Positions 1 to 10,668 of a stretch of DNA of 64,000 bases are shown piece by piece. The position numbers and the translations under genes are program-made. The notes below the pieces were generated by a model. The model was not told the DNA's origin. It did not search any database and saw only the letters and a program-made list of their open reading frames with translations. Position 1 is the first letter of the stretch; the number at the start of each line of letters is the position of its first letter. The DNA is taken from NCBI GenBank assembly GCA_022701365.1, contig JAKUHH010000325.1:1-64000 (forward strand), read 5' to 3'. The stretch comes from Mycocentrospora acerina. Lineage: Eukaryota; Ascomycota; Dothideomycetes; Pleosporales.

Positions 1-2152
1 GATGCTATAAGCGAGGTAAGCCACGTTGACTGTGCACGTGCTTAGTCGTTACATAGACAGAGTTAGAACTAGAAGAGCCCTATACCTTCTGCTAAATAAT
101 TTAACAAAATTAACTACTGCAACGCCCTTATATTAACAACCTGCATACATAACGCCTAGTAATAAGCTAAAGATAACATAGAAAAGGCCTAGGCCTAAAT
201 GCAAGCTGTAGTTAATAGGCACTAATAACTAGTAGATTAGCAAGTTAGAGATATAGTATACTTGTCTACTAAAAACTTAACTAACCTAAGACCTAGCTAA
301 AAGCTATCTGTATAATAGGAAAGGCCTTTTAAGGTACTTAAACAGGTTAGGCACTCTTATTAGTTAAAGTTACCCTTAGGCTTACATATACATAACGTCT
401 TTACACTAAATATCCTGTGTAAGGACCCCTAAGACCCCTTACTAAGATAAGAGGCACTAAAGCCTGCTAGAAACCTAATTTATAGCGTTAACAAATAAGA
501 AGTAGAAGAGATACTTGCTAGTAAAGTCTACTAATCTACTCTAAAATACTAAGTTAGCTAAGTTAGACACAACCTAGACTTTATTTAGTATAAAGCCTTA
601 AATTTTATAGGATCCCCTTATAAATTAAGGGCTTTTTATAAGAAGTATCTAAACAAGGCTAGCCTACTATAAGGACTTAATAGCTAGATATAAGCCTAGG
701 AAGAAAGGGTAGAAGACATGTTATACTTAGAAGATAATTATGTTAGGGATTATAGTTCTTATTTATAATTATATATAGTACACGCAAGCTAACAGACCTA
801 ACTTAGATACAGTTTAGGCGCTACCTATTGCTGCATCTCTGTTAGCCTCTGTTAGCTTGCTCTCTCCCTAAGACTGCACTACATCCTCCTCTCTACTAAC
901 ACTACCCCTCTTACTACTAACAACTACCTTACCCCTACTGCCCTTACCCCCCTTTGCTAACACTGCTGCTATCTCTGCTATTCTTACTGCTATTTTCTCT
1001 ATCCTCCCCCTTATTACCTCTATTACAGCCCCTATGCCTACTACTACCCCCTAAATCTCCCCTAACTCTGCCTGCAAAGACTAAACCTCCTTCCTTATTA
1101 ACTAATAATGCGCAAGCATAACCTCTGCAGTAGTTATGCTAGTAACCTAAGTGTTAGCTACCTGCACACATATTACTAGCTAATAGGCAGCGTTAACAGC
1201 AAGCTCTTAAACTACATCTGTCTCTTTGTTATTATTAATGCTGCTATAGACAGAGTTACCCTACAAGTTTAGGGCCTGCTAGAAGGACCTAAACTTAGGT
1301 CTAATATATAACAGCACTTATTAAGAGATTAACACTAAAGACTACAAGAACAGATATAAGTACTTACTAGATTGCACTTCTTATTCTGCGCTGTGCAATA
1401 GGCGCACTTCTTTAAACCTGCTAAGCAAAACTTAAACTTAACTAATTTTCTGCAAGTAGCAGCCTGCACACACTGCATGCAGATAACCTAAAAGGCTACT
1501 AAAAGGGCACTAGGGGGGAGAGGGATCAGCATAGGGGCAGGGTGGGGGTGCTAGTGCTAGTGCTGGTGCTAGTGTTAGTGCTGGTGCTGGTGCTAGTGCT
1601 GGTGCTGGTGCTAGTGCTGGTGTTGGTGCTAGTGCTGGTGTTGTTGTTGTTGCTGCAGCTGCTGCTGTAGTTGTGGTTATAGTTGTAGTTTTGCTATACT
1701 TATTAGCAAAACACTACTAAAAAGGCTTAACAAAGGGTACATACAAAAAATGTTAAGCCTAACTGCTAAGGAGATTAAGATTTTAGAGGGAAAGCCTCTA
1801 TATATAAGAACCTGTCTTAAGGTAAAAGAGACAATTGTTAGGGCAATAACAAAGGAAAATTTTTCTTAAGGTAAAAGATAAAAATATTAGCAAAGATTAC
1901 CTTGCAGCAGGATGTAAATAAGAGTTAAATATAGAGAGGAATGTAATTAGATAGGATAAGGACTTGCACTATGTAGAAAGACAAAGGGGTAAGGTAACAC
2001 AAACTTTAGACAAAAGGTTTTTGCAAGAACAAGAGAAAGAAACCTAGACGCTGTCTAAACCTAACTCTACCCCTTCTTCTCTCTCCCCTATACTAACAAA
2101 AGACAACTCTGCAGAAAGGGACTTTCTGCCTATATAAAGGGGGGGGGGGTAG
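1..2152 (+). mobile_element. Decayed LTR-retrotransposon interior
   Basis: AT-rich sequence with no usable reading frame, dense in TpA and almost free of CpG, lying directly upstream of a recognisable right LTR at 2153. A run of 11 G (2139-2149) just before that LTR fits a polypurine tract and gives the plus orientation. Positions 45-53 (GTCGTTACA) equal the last nine bases of the right LTR, so the window may begin inside the left LTR; little else of that LTR can be matched. I could not read a reliable gag or pol motif. The composition suggests RIP. The class assignment (LTR element) rests on the LTR and polypurine tract only. Confidence 0.6.
1546..1700. repeat. GGTGCT/AGTGCT hexamer repeat passing into GTT/GCT triplets
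   Basis: About 100 bases of imperfect GGTGCT, AGTGCT and GGTGTT hexamers followed by GTT, GCT and TAGTTG-type triplets. It lies inside the decayed LTR element and is far less AT-rich than its surroundings. It could be expanded low-complexity coding sequence of the old element or a simple repeat born after insertion. Confidence 0.8.
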
Positions 2153-2440
2153 TGTAACGTTTACAATATTACATCCTATTATTACTTCTAAGCTAACTAA
2201 CACCTATCTAATAGCTACCTGTTTTATACTTGCCCTAGATAGAAACCTTAGGAAGAAGTATATAAAGAGGGCAGTCTATGTAGCTTTATAGAGTAGTTTT
2301 TCTGTATCCTTTTATACAAGACCTATAGGTATAGAGAATAGTATCTTTAGTTTACCCTCTAGTCCTAGCACTCCCATATGCCTAGTAGTGGACACTTCGG
2401 ACCCTATTCGGATCACTCTCTTATAACCTGCGTCGTTACA
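2153..2440 (+). repeat. Right long terminal repeat (288 bp)
   Basis: The block starts TGTAACG and ends CGTTACA, a perfect 7-base terminal inverted repeat of the TG..CA type used by LTR retrotransposons. It is preceded by a G-run polypurine tract and contains TATATAAAG-like sequence near 2260. It abuts a LINE 3' end at 2441, which suggests insertion into that older repeat. The matching left LTR lies at or beyond the window start, so the target duplication cannot be checked. Confidence 0.72.
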
Positions 2441-2625
2441 CTGCGCAGTAAGAATACTGCTACTGTTTTACTAGACTTTAAAGGCTCTAGTAAAGACAGC
2501 TTAGTCTAAGAAAAGAAAACAGCGACTTAAAGACTAACATCTGCATAGGCATTATTATATTTAGTTTAGCTAGTCAGATAGACTAATGCAATATAAAAGA
2601 AAAAAAGAAAAAAAACCTAGCTGTA
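2441..2625 (+). mobile_element. LINE 3' end, plus orientation
   Basis: The sequence is homologous, in opposite orientation, to 18070-18240 and 7898-8013: all share a GGCATTATT block followed by a TTAG..TAGCTAG stretch. It ends in an A-rich tail (AAAAGAAAAAAAGAAAAAAAA type, about 2598-2625), as LINE 3' ends do. The longest relative (18060-18970) carries a decayed RNase H-like region, which is how the family was assigned. Confidence 0.62.
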
Positions 2626-2640
2626 CTCTGTTGCCCTAGG

Positions 2641-2757
2641 CCCTAGGGCTCTAGAAATTAGAGGGGAGACTGTCTGATGTGTGTTAAGATGGTATCTGAT
2701 GAAATATTGATGCCGCAGGCTTCAGAACAGACGCGCTGAAAAAGGCAAAGTTGGTGT
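2641..2757. repeat. Inverted 117-bp duplication, copy A (pairs with 17540-17662)
   Basis: Reading plus, this stretch matches the reverse complement of 17540-17662 through landmarks such as CTCTAGAAATTAGAGG, TCTGATG, ATCTGAT and ACAGACGCGCT. Both copies lie just 3' of a LINE tail, though about 400 extra bases separate tail and repeat in copy B. It may be a duplicated target region or an unrecognised part of the element. Confidence 0.65.
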
Positions 2758-3573
2758 TTTTTCGTGTTTTTATTGCTACAACGTTGTTGGCCAGGGCGTC
2801 ACGAGATGCAGGGCGCCACGTGCACAGGCACGGTACTTCGGGCAAACATGATACCAGTATTCAACAAACCGCTTTCCCCCCTTCTACTTGACTTCAATAT
2901 CTAACCTAACTCTTCAGTTCCACACCAGATCTTATCGCGGTCCCTAAGCAAGTTTTACTCCACATTAACATCATCATCTCGCCGAATCAAATCTCCCTGC
3001 TTACGCAATCATGTCGAGCTATGGCCAAGCCCACGCCAAGCCAGTCGGCCTTCAACACTCGCACGGCGGCACTTGTCAAGGATGAAGGCACGCTCTACCA
3101 TACTTTATGTGCACCTATCGTTCTCAGGAACCCTACATAAAACCAACACTAGATTAACTCGTGAGTCCTTAATATCAACGTTTTCAATCGCTACTCTGTA
3201 AAAAATAGATTAAAACAAAGTATATCGCCGAGCTTAGTCCAACTGCTAAAGTAACCATGCTAGGGTAATAAATGGCGCCTTTCAGGGTAATTCGGAGGAA
3301 ATTGGGTCTATGCCGGACCCACCTACACTAATTATGTCTGCTTCCTAGGTATCCGCGAGCCCACCCTGTAAGCTAGGCTAAAGTAGGAGAAAATGTCATC
3401 AAGCAAAGCTTGGGTAAAACCACGGTACATTATACCTTATGCTTTAAGTACAAAAGGGTGTAACGTCTGCCTGTCTCGTATATTCACCTGTCTTCAAATC
3501 CATCTTACCAACACCAAGTCCTCTTCTAGCGACCACTCCCTAGAACATCAAACATCTGCATCACTATTTAATC
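2758..3573. other. Intergenic, upstream of the GMC pseudogene
   Basis: No supported gene. Composition is nearer to coding DNA than the preceding repeats. An ATG-initiated 74-codon frame at 3393-3617 overlaps the GMC start and has no recognisable content; I treat it as leader sequence. Pyrimidine-rich stretches at 2880-2920 and 3510-3550 would suit a fungal promoter and 5' UTR. Confidence 0.4.
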
Positions 3574-5656
3574 ATGCGGTTTGTAAGCGCCTGGGAGGCG
3601 GCTTCCCACCTCGGTAGCATCCTGCTTATCGCCAGTACTGTCTCTGCATTGGCAACAACGGCCAACTCGGTCGACAGTTACGACTATGTGGTAGTCGGCT
3701 CCGGTCCTGGAGGTGGCCCACTGGCCGCCAATCTAGCACGAGCCGGTTTCAGGACTCTCTTGCTCGAGGCTGGTGATGATAACAGTGCTGCTATGACTAC
3801 GAACGCTATTGCGTTGACAAACACTGCAGATACAACTGCCCTAACTTGGACCTATTGGGTTCGTCATTACGACGATGTCGAATTAACAAAAAAGTACCAA
3901 CATCTTACCTGGAGGCTTCCAAACAGAAATCTGTGGGTTGGTCCAGGTAGCTCAGCGCCTACGGGAGCAGAGATTGTTGGTATCCAATATCCCCGTGGCG
4001 CTACACTCGGAGGATCGTCCATTGTCAACTCCGCCCTGACTGTTCTTCCTGCCAATAGCGACTGGGACTATATCAAGAACCTCACAGGCGATGATTCTTG
4101 GAAGTAAGTTTTCCCAGAACCCATTTACTCCATCCATTTCGTTATATTAGGGGAATTAGTAAGCTAATGCACTAAATCATAGTGCTACTCATATGGGGGA
4201 ACTGTTCATCAGGTTAGAGAAGAATCAATACCGCCCATGTGGTACACCAGGCCATGGTTTCGACGGGTATCTTGAGACGGTTTTGGGTAACGGGACCGTC
4301 TTTCTCTCTTCACCTCAAGCAACTGCAATTCTAAAGGCCATGGCTGCCGAGGCGGGCCAAAATCCAGAGGACCTGGAAACCATTCTAAACGTTGACCCTA
4401 ACCAAGTCTTGAACCCCGACCGAGACCAGATTATAGGGCTCACGGGATCGCCTCAACATGCCAATGCCACCTGGGCCCGCTACAGCTCTAGGAATCGAGT
4501 GCTCGATACCTTGCGCGCTGTTGACGAGAAGGGCAATAAAAAGTACCCCCTGGAGGTCCGCCTCAACTCCTACGCTACCAAGATCCTCTTTGACAAGCCT
4601 AAAGGAGGCTCGGAGCCTCGTGCGATTGGTCTTCAATACCTAGAAGGCAAAAGCGCTTTTCAGGGTGACCTCCGCTATGATTCGACAGTCAAGAAGATTT
4701 CACGACGGGTTTATGCTCAAAAAGAGGTTATTCTCAGTGGTGGATCATTTGGTACGCCCCAGCTGCTGTTACTCAGTGGCATTGGACCAGCTGCAGACCT
4801 TAAGGCCCTGAAGATCCCTGTCATTGCCGATCGACCAGGTGTTGGCCGTAACATGCAAGACCACAACGAAATTGCTGTCATTGGACACGGCGCTCAGGCT
4901 TTCAATTTCTCCGCTGCTCCTGGCGGTCCTCGCTCCCAGTGCACCTATGGGGCTTCTGGCGACCCATGTCTTGCACTCTACCTCAAAGGTCAGGGACCAT
5001 ACGTTCAGCCTAGTCTTACCCAACTCGCTTTCCTCAAAACTAATCACACCATCAACGACGAGCGTGATATTGCCATCTTCCCTGGTTCTTTCGGATTTCG
5101 TGGCTTTTGGCCCTGAAACACTGGACAATCGTGGGATGATCCCCCAACAACCTAGGGCATGCACAGCGTCCACATACATGGCAACAGTACGGCTGGATAT
5201 CTTAAGCTTCGTTCGGCCGATCTGACCGTGACGCCTGAAATTAACTTTCGACACTTCAACGGCACAGGCGCCGCAGGCGATATAGCAGCTATCAAGGAGT
5301 TCCTCGCTTGGGGTCGTCGTGCTTTCAACCGCGTACAGGCACCATTCGCTCCTTACAATGTCACCTGGCCACCATGCGCAGGCACTGTTGGTGCAGATGG
5401 AAGCTGCTCTGTCGCTAATAATGATGAAGATTTCATTCGCGAAAATATCTTCGGCCATCACGTCATTGGCACTTGTTCTATTGGCCCCAGCTCTGACAAG
5501 AACGCAGTCTTGGACTCCAAGTTTCGTGTCCGTGGTGTTTCTGGCTTGCGAGTAGTCGATGCCAGTGCTTTCCCCAGGTCTCCTGGAGCTTTCCCGGTTG
5601 CCGGGGTCTATATGTTGAGCGAGAAGGCGTCGGAAACCATCCTGTTGGGCCAGTAA
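3574..5656 (+). pseudogene. Secreted GMC-family oxidoreductase, disrupted by two stops
   Basis: Glucose-methanol-choline flavoprotein; relatives oxidise alcohols with FAD. Exon 1 is 3574-4103, intron 4104-4182 (GTAAGT, branch GCTAATG), and exon 2 runs to 5656, about 667 codons. Residues 1-30 look like a signal peptide. The FAD-binding GSGPGGGPLAANLARAG follows, then the LEAG motif, and near the end HHVIGTCSIG with the catalytic His and FPRSPGAFPVAG. Exon 2 stays in one frame throughout but is cut by TGA at 5114-5116 and TAG at 5153-5155, inside the conserved segment after FRGFWP. The sequence on both sides aligns with the family without a gap. An intron spanning the stops would remove conserved residues and would need a poor donor, so point-mutation decay is the better reading. 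The TAG fits Trp TGG with G to A, the RIP direction. A partial product could still be made. Confidence 0.8.
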
Positions 5657-5728
5657 TCCTGTGCGGTATCTTTCTGTCCAACTGTCCCTGCCAATTAGCT
5701 ATAACAGCGTGTCCTACCTGATTTGAGG

Positions 5729-6473
5729 CAGGATGTTAGGCTTAGCGTTAGGGATTCCTAACTTTTGCAAGGTAATTTAGACCTTACCTATGTATTATAA
5801 TAACAACTGAAAATTCTCAAATTTAATAACCAGTTTCAAAATCTTTTTTTAATTTTTTAATACAGCAATAGAAGCGCTATTACCTCTTAGATCTACAGCA
5901 AGTATTAATACTTAAGGTTGCAATCTAGATAGGATTTGCAGGGATATAGAACCTTTTTAGGATAGCTAAGCGCTTATTATGCAATACAAATAGCAAAGCA
6001 GTAGCACTATTTACTGTGTTAATATCAACTACTAGCCTACGAAAATTTCTATACACATTTGCAACACTGTTTTTAGCTTTCTTACAGAGTACAGCGTGCT
6101 AGTATGCAAGCAGCACTATGTATGATGTCAGCCTGCACTCGGGAGAGCACGTGTGTAAACACGTGTGCAGGCCTGTGTGCAAACACGTAAGCACTCAAAT
6201 CCTATATAGTCTCCAAGTTCTACACTCCTAATAATACAACAAGTTCCTCCTAATTGTTGGCTTACAGTAAGCGTTAATGAGTGATGAAGGCTTAAAAGTT
6301 AATAGCACTTACAATTTGACAGTAAAGTTGGTAGATAGTTATTATACTTAAGTAACATATTATAAGATATCTACAAGGCAGCAAAGTAGATATTTAGTGT
6401 CAGATTTTTATCAACAAAAATAATAACCCCTAACACTAAGCTTATCTAAGCAAACTTCAGGCCTAACATCCTG
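5729..6473. mobile_element. 745-bp element with terminal inverted repeats
   Basis: CAGGATGTTAGGC at 5729-5741 is mirrored by GCCTAACATCCTG at 6461-6473, with weaker matching inward (TTAGCGTTAGGG against CCCCTAACACTAA). The interior is AT-rich without coding capacity, so this looks like a non-autonomous DNA transposon. I see no clear flanking target duplication. One arm of the CACGTG-rich repeat (6126-6262) lies inside it. Confidence 0.6.
6126..6262. repeat. CACGTG-rich repeat, copy 1 (single arm)
   Basis: Begins GTCAGCCTGCAC, continues with several CACGTG/ACACGTG blocks, then CCTATATAGTCTCC and ACTCCTAATAATACAAC, ending AAGTTCCTCC. The same order of blocks recurs in both arms at 20868-21097 and in degraded form at 38733-38840. 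Confidence 0.7.
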
Positions 6474-6771
6474 TCATAAATTAGATATGGCTATGTTCTG
6501 TATCTGTTAAATAAAATAGACCAAAACGCCTTATCTAGCAGAAAGCACAGGGCCATGTTCTATTCCTACCGATAGTCAGGCAAGAGCTTTGGGCAAATGC
6601 ATATAGTCGATCTAGCCTACGTAGTCAAGCGACAAGAGCTGATCCCAGCAGCTGCACCACCGCCTTGTTCCCTTTGGAATTTACTATCTGCAGCGCCGTC
6701 TACCCATCATTGTCCCTGAGTCGTGTGACAAGGCTCGCGAAGAGTAGGTACATGAAACTGACTTTTTTTGC

Positions 6772-8640
6772 CTATATTGCGTTATTGCAGGGCTTGGTTC
6801 TATAGCCAACTATGTCATGGTTCTGAGGATAGGAGCCTACCATATTCTCAGATGTGAACACCCCAATTTGGTTCGCGTGATCTATCGTCGCATTTTCTCC
6901 TAGATGATAGTACTTTCCTTTTACCCTAGCCATGTTCATCATATCAATTTCTGGGCCAGGGAACGGTTCCTCTCTATATTCGGCGTTAAGAGGTACACAC
7001 ATCGACTTCGTATTTACAATCCTATCATTCCGTTGGTACTCCTCTGATGTAATGCTACTCAGGGCCCACAATCTTTTTTTGTTCAACTGGTAATCGCCCA
7101 TTGCGTAAGCAGGAAGAGCGATCACTGGTAACATGTCTGGACGAGGGATTTGGCTTCCAGGATGTGGAATACGAAAAAAGTAGTTCATACTTCTGAGGTG
7201 TCTATTGGCGACATCTGTGAACCATTGCGCAAGTTCCTTCAGCTGTGGAAGAAAAGGGAGTTTTGAGAAGATTTGGAAAACGGTTGGAAAGGCTATGCCC
7301 TATATACCGAATGGATTGATGACCTCATTGAGCGGGAGAAGAGCGAAGAATTCGTTGACATCCTGCCGACTCAGAGTACGATTGGGAAGTAGATCTGTCG
7401 CACAGAAGGACATCGTGAAATAATAGGTGTGTTGTGACAGGTGTGGAGCAAACTGGTTGAGGCCAGTTACACCGGGGATACTGTTATCATAAAGTCCGTG
7501 GGCGTTAGAATTCCACCAACGTGTGACAACCTCGGCAAGCCGACTGTGCATGGCGCTCGAAGACTCGTCTGGTTTTCTGAAGAACTCCCAATGATCGAGA
7601 TGTAGGTCATAGAATCTGGACTCGGGAAGATCAAAAGACGTTGACCAAACTAATCGTGTGAGGAGTTCCAAGAAGTCAGGCAGGAAAAGGCTCTGCAAAT
7701 CATATTTTCAACTTGTCATATTCGAAGGACTAATCTCAGGAGTGGATTACGTATCTGCACCACATCTGTTGCGGTTGTCCCTTTGTGAGGCGTACCAATT
7801 GTGACAACTGACGTGACCTAATCTTGATGATTGTGGGTTGGAAAATGCGGAACTGGAAACAAATCCACGTGCGTGTCTGTTAGCAGCTCTATAAGATTAT
7901 TTTTTTCCTCATTTATATTGCATAAATCTATCTAATTAGCTAGACTAAATACAATAATGCCTATGCAGACGTTAGTCTATGAGGCGCTGTTTTTCCTCCT
8001 AGGCTAAGCTCTCGCTCTATAAGATAACGGACACTATTTCGTCCTTGTGAATGTCAAATAAAATGGATCGGTCTCTTGTTGCCCCATTATAGTCCCAGCT
8101 CTCTGGAACATCGCCAAAGAGTACAGGCCGCCAAGTCTGTGCCCCTTGTAGATACCCAAGGGACGCAGCTGGATGCTGATTACCGTAAGGGATTTTTAAT
8201 TCTTTTAGGAACATTAGTAGAAAGATCATAACCCCTGTAGACTAGTTAACATAGTTGACGCGGGAGATTGAGCAGTCGAAACCATACTTGTCGGCTCCAT
8301 TGTTGATGTTTTTGAGCTGCGTCCAGATCTCGCACGCACGCTCCCGATTGCTGGAGAGAGGCCCAATTTTGACGACAATGACTTTGTACCCAGCCTGAGC
8401 TAATATTTCTGGTAGATTTTCAAATCCTCCCCAGTAGTTGATGGTTCCGAAAAGTGGCCGACCCTAGCCACTAAAATCCGGATACTACAACGAGAGTAAG
8501 TCACTCTGCCTAATAATCAGTTCTGGTATAGATATCTTACCCAACACGATTGGGTTATCTTGGTTCTGAGTTTGGCCTTTCATTGAATTGACCAACGCCC
8601 GTAAGGCCTGAATTCCCTTGTTTCCAGAGCTGATTGGGAT
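6772..8640 (-). pseudogene. Lipase (alpha/beta hydrolase, family I.5-like), broken
   Basis: Pieces on the minus strand, in order, read like a triacylglycerol lipase of the Geobacillus/Staphylococcus type. They are an N-terminal FGTINYWGGF..LSSNRERACE block (about 8450-8260), the nucleophile elbow HSQG followed by RYLIELLTD (about 8045-7870), SVVTIGTPHKGTTATD (about 7810-7760), LDHWEF and YDNSIPGVTGLNQF (7698-7300), and NDRIVNTKSM..IDHANQIGV with the expected C-terminal Asp and His (7188-6772). Plausible introns sit at about 8555-8455, 7745-7697 and 7300-7242. The gene is dead: a stop just before HSQG, a frame change near 8095, HSQG followed by Arg instead of Gly, and a LINE tail (7898-8013) inserted in the codons after the elbow. 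The upstream boundary with the peptidase relic is approximate. Confidence 0.82.
7898..8013 (-). mobile_element. 5'-truncated LINE tail with 12-bp target duplication
   Basis: The 116 bases match the 3' ends at 2441-2625 and 18070-18240; in minus orientation they end in an A-rich tail. GCTCTATAAGAT occurs exactly at both edges (7886-7897 and 8014-8025), a target-site duplication. Removing one copy plus the insert rejoins the lipase reading RYLIELL, which confirms both the insertion and its target. Confidence 0.88.
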
Positions 8641-10130
8641 ATCACTTGGAAAAGGGCTTTCATGCTCCTGAGGGTCGTATTCAGAAGTGGTCTTCGAGAG
8701 GGTTGCAAACGATCGCGAGCGCTTTCCCTTTGTATTTGGTGCGCAGACTGGTGTCGTGACCCCGACCCCTCACCCATAGCAGTAACCGGAGCGGGAGAAG
8801 GCTCAATCAGCGGGATTGGGATCGGCGTCAGTGGCAAGTCTGCAATGGTGGCTACTCTGACATTAGAAGTTTGCGTGAACTCGCCGATATAATTGAGCAT
8901 TGTCTCGGCAGGGATTATGTGAAGATAGTGGCCATGAGCGTAAGCGGCGTAGACAATGCCAAGCAGCTATCCCTCACGAACCACCCATGCGCCTGAGATA
9001 CCCCACTCTGTGTAGCAATTAGAGCAGATCTATCCTAGCAGGGGAATTTGTTCGTGCTGTGGGAGTAACATCTTCCATCTGGAGTTTCTTAGTATGTATC
9101 ACCACCCCTCTCAGGATCAAAGAGGAATTCCCGTCCAATAAATAAGCCTTCAGGGGCGCACTATCCTAGTCTCCAACGATGAAAACGCTCCCTGCGCAAA
9201 AATTGTGCATTGGGACGTGACTAGTCACTTCTACCTTTACGTCTCGTTCTGCGTCTCGATATCTGTTCAGTTTGGCTTGGTAAGGCGCATAGTGGTGAAG
9301 CAACGCAAAATCAGATGATTCTGGTGCGGCGTCCAGTGAGGTCATATTACTCGTAGTAGTGCCTCGGCCCATGTAAGCGAAGATGTTGGGTGATTGTATT
9401 GGCAGCCAGTGAATGCCTGAATCACCTGGATCACCTTGTGAAACGGACACAGAGCTCCGATACTCTACGGTATTTTACTACTTTTCTATTCCTATGAACA
9501 CATCGAATTACCTTTTATTTCACAATAAGTCTCGTGATCGCTATCAAGGCCAAAATCAATCTCCAGTCGCATCATTGTATTAGTGCCTGACTCATTCTCC
9601 AAGTCCTGCTGATCCAGAGGCCTCAGAGAATTTTTGCGTGTATCTATAGAAGTCTGACGATCCTTGCTGAGGAAAGTGTGCGCTGACGTTAGGCTAAATA
9701 ACCTCGGCATTGACTGACCTGACACCGAAACTGGGTATGGGGCATTGAGCGAGATGAGAAGAGACTTTGGCCTGAGTAGTTCGAGGAATTGGCGGAAGAA
9801 GTGGAGGCCATCAACCGTCTAACGGACCACATCACGACACTCCCTGCTCCTACAACAGATCCAGACGGTTGGCTTCAATGAGATATGGGCTTGTATATTT
9901 AATCGGTGTGCTATGGGATCGAGCGCACCGCTTCTGCCTGCGAGACAAAGTACAGCCTCTGTAATCACTTCGTCGTCAGCAAGCTCGTTAAGATGTCTGG
10001 TGGCCTCTTGTAGACTGTCCTGAAGGCATTGCATTACTGCATCGTGCTATCTCTGCTGTATGGCTGCTGGTGGCGGAAGTTCTTGTAACAGCCCAACGTA
10101 GTACTGCTGAACCCTACTATGGGCTCTGTA
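8641..10130 (-). pseudogene. Trypsin-like serine peptidase family protein, decayed
   Basis: Minus-strand fragments in order are YYVGLLQELPPPAA and a following helical stretch (10120-10000), AVLCLAGRS.. (about 9950), LFSLTSAHTFLS with the probable catalytic His (about 9690), a central region with DSGIHWLPIQ (9450-9166), and CYTEWGISGAWVVREG then GIVYAAYAHGHYLHIIPAE (about 9000-8890). The last block resembles the GDSG-type nucleophile region of trypsin-like domains in multidomain fungal proteins. In-frame stops (for example at about 10048, 9820, 9152 and 8968) separate the pieces. The gene ends within about 250 bp of the lipase remnant on the same strand, so the two may have been neighbours or one fused gene. 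The family assignment is from remembered motifs. Confidence 0.65.
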
Positions 10131-10668
10131 TCAGCTAAACGTTTAAATTGCAAATGAAGTCTTATATAGTATTTTCCAGTGTAGCAAGAAGCTTTAGGTA
10201 CTCATGGTATTGCCAACAAATGGAAATGTGTCATACTAGAGCTTCTCTGAAGCTATTGGTAGCTCCATCGTTCTCCGAGCATCTTGTAGTGTTTTGACGT
10301 GCGGTCTGGTCTGATGTTTCTAAGCGAATCAATTCCTGCTTAGAGCAACTCTACTAACCGAGCGTTACGGCTTGTGCGTTTGCCATTGTGGGTTATTAAA
10401 GGAGGTGCCACGTTAGAAGTGGTCTTAGTCTGCTTGTCAGCTGGAAGGTATTTCGCTTCAGCTATGTCTTGGCCGTTGCTAAGAAGAGCAGCTGAGCTGA
10501 AGTAAGTTTTCATGTGCGGAATTGGGATTGAGAGCGACCTGGGGGCAACTATCATCAATTCAGATGAATGCCCAGACCTTTAAGGGCCCATCATGCTATC
10601 TACCCGACTCATATTACTCTATCCTGGGATCATGGTAGTCTCATTTGCAGAATCATCAAAAGTTCGTC
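10131..10668. other. Intergenic between divergent genes
   Basis: Space between the peptidase relic (minus) and the intact plus-strand unknown gene. A minus frame at 10340-10555 begins ATG and could be a lost first exon of the peptidase gene, but it has no recognisable motif. Nothing else is visible. Confidence 0.35.

Noticed and set aside
3393..3617. 74-codon frame overlapping the GMC start
   Set aside because: Overlaps the better-supported signal-peptide start in another frame and has no recognisable motif.
5100..5155. A short intron removing both stops of the GMC gene
   Set aside because: It would need a GTGGCT donor and would delete the conserved FWP block; two point mutations fit better.
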